From an uncultured Porphyromonadaceae bacterium (GTDB lineage Bacteria > Bacteroidota > Bacteroidia > Bacteroidales > Muribaculaceae), in NCBI GenBank assembly GCA_947166165.1, contig CAMVDK010000100.1:1-10417 (forward strand): a stretch of 10,417 nucleotides of DNA, read 5' to 3'. The notes under the pieces are model-generated. The model was not told the DNA's origin and made no database searches. It saw only the letters and a list, made by a program, of their open reading frames with translations. Made by a program: the position numbers and the translations under genes. Shown piece by piece: positions 6,829 to 10,417 of the stretch; positions within the stretch are counted from its first letter, which is position 1; every line of letters starts with the position of its first letter.

Positions 6829-7079
6829 ATTTGTGTTGTCCCCAGCGTAAGGGTGTCAGAACAGCGGAACAACGATTGAGAGAGGGTGCGTGTTATAGAT
6901 ATGGTGTTTCGAAAAAAGGCCGCCTATCGACGAGAAACACGAAGTGCTCACTACAGATAGGGAGCTCGATGGGCTAGCGAAGCGCGCAGTTTTAGCGCCC
7001 TTCGAGCGGTAATCTATCAAATCTTTCAAGATTTCAAATTAATAGTTTTGTTAGATTTTGAATAGATTTGAGAGATTAT
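6829..7079. other. Gene-free stretch right of the MITE-like element
   Basis: These roughly 250 bases hold no credible gene on either strand. Visible details are a TATATTTG (6826-6833) resembling a -7 box but without a -33 partner, and a short palindrome AAATCTT/AAGATTT at 7019-7034. The stretch then becomes AT-rich towards the tandem repeats. No tRNA or other RNA gene was recognised. Confidence 0.5.
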
Positions 7080-7243
7080 GATAATCTGCTCTCGCTTAAT
7101 CGCAGATTTTGATAATCTGCTCTCGCTCTGCAAACCAAGAACGAGTTCTTGTTTGCCCTCGCTTAATCGCAGATTTTGATAATCTGCTCTCGCTCTGCAA
7201 ACCAAGAACGAGTTCTTGTTTGCTCTCGCTTAATCGCAGATTT
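7080..7243. repeat. 67-bp tandem repeats made of nested palindromes
   Basis: One short unit (7080-7110) and two long units (7111-7177, 7178-7243) share GATAATCTGCTCTCGC at the start and TTAATCGCAGATTT at the end. The long units carry an extra 36-base middle with CAAACCAAGAAC and GTTCTTGTTTG, an 11-bp stem with a single bulged C. Across each unit border GCAGATT and AATCTGC form a 7-bp stem with loop TTGAT (for example 7102-7120). The long units differ at one visible base in the middle (GCCCTCGC against GCTCTCGC). The short unit equals a long unit with exactly the middle removed. Confidence 0.85.
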
Positions 7244-7273
7244 CCACGCGAAGCGTGCATATCATTTATAGCC

Positions 7274-7383
7274 TTGCGCTCGGATTGCAGTAATGTTGGC
7301 TCCGCCCAAATTACGCGGCTCCTCGGCAATGCCAAACAAAAAACTTTGTCTTTTGTTTGGCATTGCGCTCGGATTGCAGTAAT
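7274..7383 (+). repeat. 21-bp direct repeat, 89 bases apart, overlapping the next gene's promoter
   Basis: TTGCGCTCGGATTGCAGTAA plus T occurs at 7274-7294 and again at 7363-7383. The second copy runs into the predicted -7 box of the lipoprotein gene. The first copy is followed by GTTGG, which breaks that box. Confidence 0.75.
7326..7366. repeat. Perfect 16-bp hairpin just upstream of the lipoprotein gene
   Basis: GCAATGCCAAACAAAA (7326-7341) and TTTTGTTTGGCATTGC (7351-7366) are exact complements around a 9-base loop. The right arm contains the predicted -33 TTTG. It could be a regulator site, a terminator for leftward transcription, or a palindromic extragenic repeat. Confidence 0.8.
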
Positions 7384-7387
7384 TTTG
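7356..7387 (+). promoter_or_regulatory. Predicted Bacteroidetes promoter of the beta-lactamase-like lipoprotein gene
   Basis: TTTG at 7356-7359 and TAATTTTG at 7380-7387 are separated by 20 bases, a near-ideal match to the Bacteroidetes consensus. A second TAATTTTG lies at 7397-7404 without a partner at the right distance. The initiation site would fall near 7394, 25 bases before the chosen ATG. Confidence 0.6.
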
Positions 7388-7419
7388 CAAGATGAATAAT
7401 TTTGTCGATGATAGATGAA

Positions 7420-8562
7420 ATGAAGACCATCAGCAAAGCTATTGCAATCTTGGCAGCCGGCGTGGCTATGCTGGCGGGCTGCACGTCGCGCCACGGACAC
7501 GACACGTCTCCTTTCGAACATCAGGCCGACTCGCTGCTGAGCACCGTCTTTGCCCCCGACAAGCCGGGGGCCGCTGTGCTCATCATGCAGGGCGACTCGG
7601 TGCTATTTGAGGGCTGCTATGGGCTGGCCGACATGGAGACGAAGACTCCGGTGACGCCCACCACCAACTTCTGCATCGCATCGGTGTCGAAGCAGTTCGC
7701 CGCCATGTGCGTCCTGCAGCTGGCCGAACAGGGAAAGCTGAGTCTCGACGATCCGCTGAGCCGGTTCTTCCCAAAATGGCACTCGCCCCTGCTCAAGCGC
7801 GTGACGCTGCGGCAGCTGCTGAGCCACACCAGCGGCATCCCCGACGCCCGCAACCGCGCCGACCGCGACTTTGTGCTCCATGCCACCGACGTGGCCTCGG
7901 CCGGCTACATCGACACGCTGTCGACCCTCAACTTCGAGCCTGGCACGCAGTATGAGTACATCAACCCCACCTACCAGCTCATCTACCAAATTGTGCCGGC
8001 AGTCACCGGACAGGACTTCGAGAGCTACGTGCGCGAGCACCTGCTCCAGCCGGCCGGCATGAAGCGCACGCTCTACTTCGAGGACGGCCGCACCATCGCC
8101 GAGATGGCGCACGGCTATCAATGGAACGATTCGGTCAGGCGCTATGAGGAATATGACTACGGCGAGGAGACCTTCTTCGCCACCAAGGCCGACGGCGGAC
8201 TCTACACCAGTGTGCGCGAGTTCGCGCTGTGGGAAAAGGCGCTGCGCGAGGGGCGAATCGTGGGCGACAGCACCCTTAGCCTGGCCTACACGCCCGTGAT
8301 CACCATCCCCGAGGGCGCCAACTACGGCTACCAGCCCCACACGGGCTATGGCCTGGGCTTCTTCGTCCAGCAGTGGCCCGGCCGCCCGACGGTGGTCTAC
8401 CACACCGGCGACAACGGCGGCTTCACCATCTACGCCGGCAAGGTGCCCGAGCGCGACATCACCATCGAGATATTCTCCACCCGCAACGACATCGACCGCA
8501 TGCAGCTGGCGGGCGCCCTGCTCGACCTGCTGCTGGGGCCAGCCCAAAGCGACCAAAAATAG
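7420..8562 (+). CDS. Class C beta-lactamase-like serine hydrolase lipoprotein
   Basis: The product is a 380-residue exported serine hydrolase of the beta-lactamase/penicillin-binding-protein fold. ATG 7420 is chosen over ATG 7408 because it gives a compact lipoprotein signal (MKTISKAIAILAAG, then LAGC with C21 as the lipidated cysteine). The earlier ATG only adds MIDE. The three family motifs are present: S88-V-S-K91 (SxxK nucleophile and base), Y180-I-N182 (YxN), and H328-T-G330 (the HTG form of KTG). Other family signatures are LRQLLSHTSGIPD and GYGLGFFVQ. The HTG form is typical of esterase, carboxypeptidase or peptidase relatives rather than true drug-hydrolysing enzymes, so the substrate is unknown. 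A predicted promoter lies just upstream, and the glycosyltransferase follows after 12 bases, so the two are probably co-transcribed. Confidence 0.92.
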   Translation: MKTISKAIAILAAGVAMLAGCTSRHGHDTSPFEHQADSLLSTVFAPDKPGAAVLIMQGDSVLFEGCYGLADMETKTPVTPTTNFCIASVSKQFAAMCVLQLAEQGKLSLDDPLSRFFPKWHSPLLKRVTLRQLLSHTSGIPDARNRADRDFVLHATDVASAGYIDTLSTLNFEPGTQYEYINPTYQLIYQIVPAVTGQDFESYVREHLLQPAGMKRTLYFEDGRTIAEMAHGYQWNDSVRRYEEYDYGEETFFATKADGGLYTSVREFALWEKALREGRIVGDSTLSLAYTPVITIPEGANYGYQPHTGYGLGFFVQQWPGRPTVVYHTGDNGGFTIYAGKVPERDITIEIFSTRNDIDRMQLAGALLDLLLGPAQSDQK

Positions 8563-8574
8563 ACACCATCCATC

Positions 8575-9525
8575 ATGAAGATTGAGACACTCTACATCGT
8601 AGTGCCCTGCTACAACGAGACCGAGGTGCTGCCGGCCACCACCCACCAACTCACCACCCTGCTCCAGCGCATGGTGGAGCAGCAGCTCGTGTCGGCCGAG
8701 AGCCGCATCCTCTACGTGGACGACGGCTCGGCCGACGGCACCTGGACGCTCATCGAGCAGCTCGCCGCCGAGCACCCGGGCGTGTGCGGCGTGAAGCTGG
8801 CCGGCAACGTGGGCCATCAGAACGCCTTGATGGCCGGACTCGAGACCGCCATCGAGGCGGCCGACCTGACGGTGACCATCGACGCCGACCTTCAGGACGA
8901 CATCAACGTGATTCCCGACATGGTGGCGCGGTGGCGCGACGGGGCCGACATCGTCTACGGCGTGCGCCGCGAGCGCAAGACCGACACCTGGTTCAAGCGC
9001 ACCACCGCGCTGGCCTTCTACCGCCTGATGGCGCGCCTGGGCGTGAAGAGCGTCTACAACCACGCCGACTACCGCCTGATGAGCCGCCGCGCGGTGGCCC
9101 AGCTGATGCGCTACCGCGAGCGCAACCTGTTTCTGCGCGGCATCGTACCGCTGGTGGGCTACCGCACCGACAGCGTCTACTACGACCGCAGCGCACGCCT
9201 GGCCGGCGAGAGCAAGTACCCGTTGAGCAAGATGCTCAGTTTCGCCGTCGACGGCATCACCTCGTTCAGCATCAAGCCCGTGCGCATGGTGCTCACGCTG
9301 GGCATCATCTTCACGCTCATCGCCCTTGCCATACTCATCTACACGCTTGTGGCCTACTTCTCGGGGCGGACCGTGAGCGGCTGGGCCTCGCTCATCCTCT
9401 CGCTGTGGTTCATCGGCGGCTGCGTGCTCATCGGCCTGGGCGTGGTGGGCGAATACATCGGCAAAATCTACATCGAGGTGAAAGACCGCCCGCGCTACAA
9501 CATCGAAACCCGCCTGCTCAAGTGA
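8575..9525 (+). CDS. Family 2 glycosyltransferase, polyprenyl-phosphate type (GtrB/DPM1-like)
   Basis: The product is a 316-residue inner-membrane enzyme expected to transfer a sugar from a nucleotide donor to a polyprenyl phosphate carrier. The GT-A fold occupies about residues 1-235: VVPCYNE near the start, VDDGSADGTW (nucleotide binding), NVGHQNALMAGLE, and DADLQDD carrying the metal-binding DxD. The acceptor-side block NHADYRLMSRRAV and the RLAGESKYPLSKM segment are typical of this subfamily. Two hydrophobic helices follow (about 242-263 and 275-297), with VVGEYIGKIYIEVKDRPRY at the end, as in GtrB-like proteins. It starts 12 bases after the lipoprotein gene. The sugar and the final glycan are not deducible. 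No flippase or acceptor transferase is in the window. Confidence 0.93.
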   Translation: MKIETLYIVVPCYNETEVLPATTHQLTTLLQRMVEQQLVSAESRILYVDDGSADGTWTLIEQLAAEHPGVCGVKLAGNVGHQNALMAGLETAIEAADLTVTIDADLQDDINVIPDMVARWRDGADIVYGVRRERKTDTWFKRTTALAFYRLMARLGVKSVYNHADYRLMSRRAVAQLMRYRERNLFLRGIVPLVGYRTDSVYYDRSARLAGESKYPLSKMLSFAVDGITSFSIKPVRMVLTLGIIFTLIALAILIYTLVAYFSGRTVSGWASLILSLWFIGGCVLIGLGVVGEYIGKIYIEVKDRPRYNIETRLLK

Positions 9526-9556
9526 ACATCGATTAACCTTTAACATTAACGTATAT

Positions 9557-10417
9557 ATGAAGAAACTACTATTGACAGCCACGCTGCTGGGAGTAGCCGT
9601 CAGCCTGCACGCGGTGGAGCCGCTGTGGATGCGCTATGCGTCCATCTCGCCCGACGGGCGTGAGATTGTGTTTGCCTACAAGGGCGACCTCTACAAAGTG
9701 GCCTCGGGCGGCGGACGGGCCGTGCAGCTCACCACACAGTCGAGCTACGAGCGCAACCCGGTGTGGAGTCCCGACGGCCGCCAGATTGCCTTCGCCAGCG
9801 ACCGCAAGGGCAACTTCGACGTGTATGTGATGCCCGCCGACGGCGGTGCCCCCACGCGCCTGACCAGCAACTCGGCCAGCGAGTTGCCGTGGACGTTCAG
9901 CCCCGACGGCAAAGAGGTCTACTTCTCGGCCAGCATCCAGGACCCCGCCACAAGCGCCTTGTTCCCCAGCGGACGCATGACTGAGCTCTACAAGGTGCCG
10001 GTGCTCGGCACGCCCGCCGAGGAGGTGCGCCTGTCGGCCGACGGCTCGTTCATGGTCTATCAAGACCAAAAAGGCATGGAAGACCCGCTGCGCAAGCACC
10101 ACACCTCGTCGGTGACCCGCGACGTGTGGCGCTACGACTTCGCCACCGGGCAGCACACCAACCTGACCCACATCGCCGGCGAGGACCGCAACCCGGTGCT
10201 CGGCCCCGACGGGCAGGTGTACTTCCTGAGCGAGCGCAACGGCGGCTCGATGAACGTGTGGCGCTTTGCCATGAGCCAGCCCGGCGCGGTGAACCAGGTG
10301 AGCAACTTCGCCACCCATCCTGTGCGCTTCCTCTCGGCCGCCACCGACGGCACGCTGTGCTACACCTACGACGGTGCCCTCTACACCCAGCGCCCCGGCG
10401 GCCAGCCGCAGCGCGTG
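9557..10417 (+). CDS. Tricorn-like S41 family peptidase, N-terminal part (3' end outside window)
   Basis: The first 287 residues of an exported protein are visible and the frame runs open to the last base. A signal peptide (MKKLLLTATLLGVAVSLHA, cleavage before VEP) is followed by repeated beta-propeller blades of the TolB/PD40 type. They show SPDGREIVFAYKGDLYKV, WSPDGRQIAFASDRKGNFDVY, FSPDGKEVYFS, and later GPDGQVYFLSERNG. In Bacteroidales this opening (MRYASISPDG...) is the usual start of about 1,000-residue tricorn-protease homologues, with PDZ and S41 serine-peptidase domains at the C-terminus. Those domains are outside the window, so the catalytic assignment is inferred. It begins 31 bases after the glycosyltransferase gene, possibly in the same transcript. 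Confidence 0.85.
   Translation, partial: MKKLLLTATLLGVAVSLHAVEPLWMRYASISPDGREIVFAYKGDLYKVASGGGRAVQLTTQSSYERNPVWSPDGRQIAFASDRKGNFDVYVMPADGGAPTRLTSNSASELPWTFSPDGKEVYFSASIQDPATSALFPSGRMTELYKVPVLGTPAEEVRLSADGSFMVYQDQKGMEDPLRKHHTSSVTRDVWRYDFATGQHTNLTHIAGEDRNPVLGPDGQVYFLSERNGGSMNVWRFAMSQPGAVNQVSNFATHPVRFLSAATDGTLCYTYDGALYTQRPGGQPQRV

Noticed and set aside
6829..7079. Possible RNA gene or integron attachment site in the gap
   Set aside because: No cloverleaf, no known RNA motif and no integrase core sites could be identified by eye.
7080..7243. Possible CRISPR array
   Set aside because: There are only two and a half units, the whole unit is repeated with no unique spacers, and no cas gene is present.
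7420..8562. Antibiotic-resistance beta-lactamase
   Set aside because: The motifs fit the broad serine hydrolase family, but HTG in place of KTG and the lipoprotein form favour a non-resistance enzyme.
7603..9582. 659-codon open frame on the minus strand
   Set aside because: It lies antisense to the beta-lactamase-like and glycosyltransferase genes. Its His/Val/Ala/Gly-rich composition is what a GC-rich coding strand produces in the opposite frame.

Overview
The window looks like a piece of a Bacteroidales chromosome of the Prevotella/Muribaculaceae kind. The evidence is Bacteroidetes-type promoters (TTTG / TAnnTTTG boxes), secreted proteins with dockerin, F5/8 type C and SUMF1 modules, a membrane-anchored AraC-type regulator, and a tricorn-like S41 peptidase. 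Most of the window is GC-rich (65% in one sampled line). The left 1.65 kb is strikingly AT-rich (about 28-40% GC in sampled lines), so it is very probably acquired DNA.

Region 1 (1-1655) is a type II restriction-modification pair. The upstream gene, which lacks only its extreme 5' end, encodes a close relative of the endonuclease EcoRV. The downstream gene encodes a close relative of the adenine methyltransferase M.EcoRV. The two overlap by 4 bases in the order R then M. The catalytic residues and the base-contact loop of EcoRV are conserved, so GATATC is the predicted target. Immediately to the right (1812-1928) lies the last 38 codons of a tex-like gene (S1 domain). This probably marks the edge of the inserted DNA.

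Region 2 (1940-6624) has a seven-helix membrane AraC-type regulator on the minus strand. It is divergent from two tandem genes for secreted modular proteins. The two proteins share a signal peptide, a lectin-like N-terminal module and a small beta-sandwich module, then diverge. One continues with an F5/8 type C domain and a terminal dockerin. The other has an internal dockerin followed by a formylglycine-generating-enzyme-like (SUMF1) domain that lacks one of the two catalytic cysteines.

Region 3 (6625-7419) is a 0.8 kb gene-free stretch dense in repeats. It holds a 176-bp MITE-like element with perfect 20-bp terminal inverted repeats and a TTAT duplication, 67-bp tandem repeats built of nested palindromes, and a perfect 16-bp hairpin. 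A 21-bp direct repeat there overlaps the predicted promoter of the next gene.

Region 4 (7420-10417) appears to be a co-directional set: a class C beta-lactamase-like lipoprotein, a polyprenyl-phosphate-type family 2 glycosyltransferase with two C-terminal membrane helices, and the start of a secreted tricorn-like S41 peptidase cut by the window edge.
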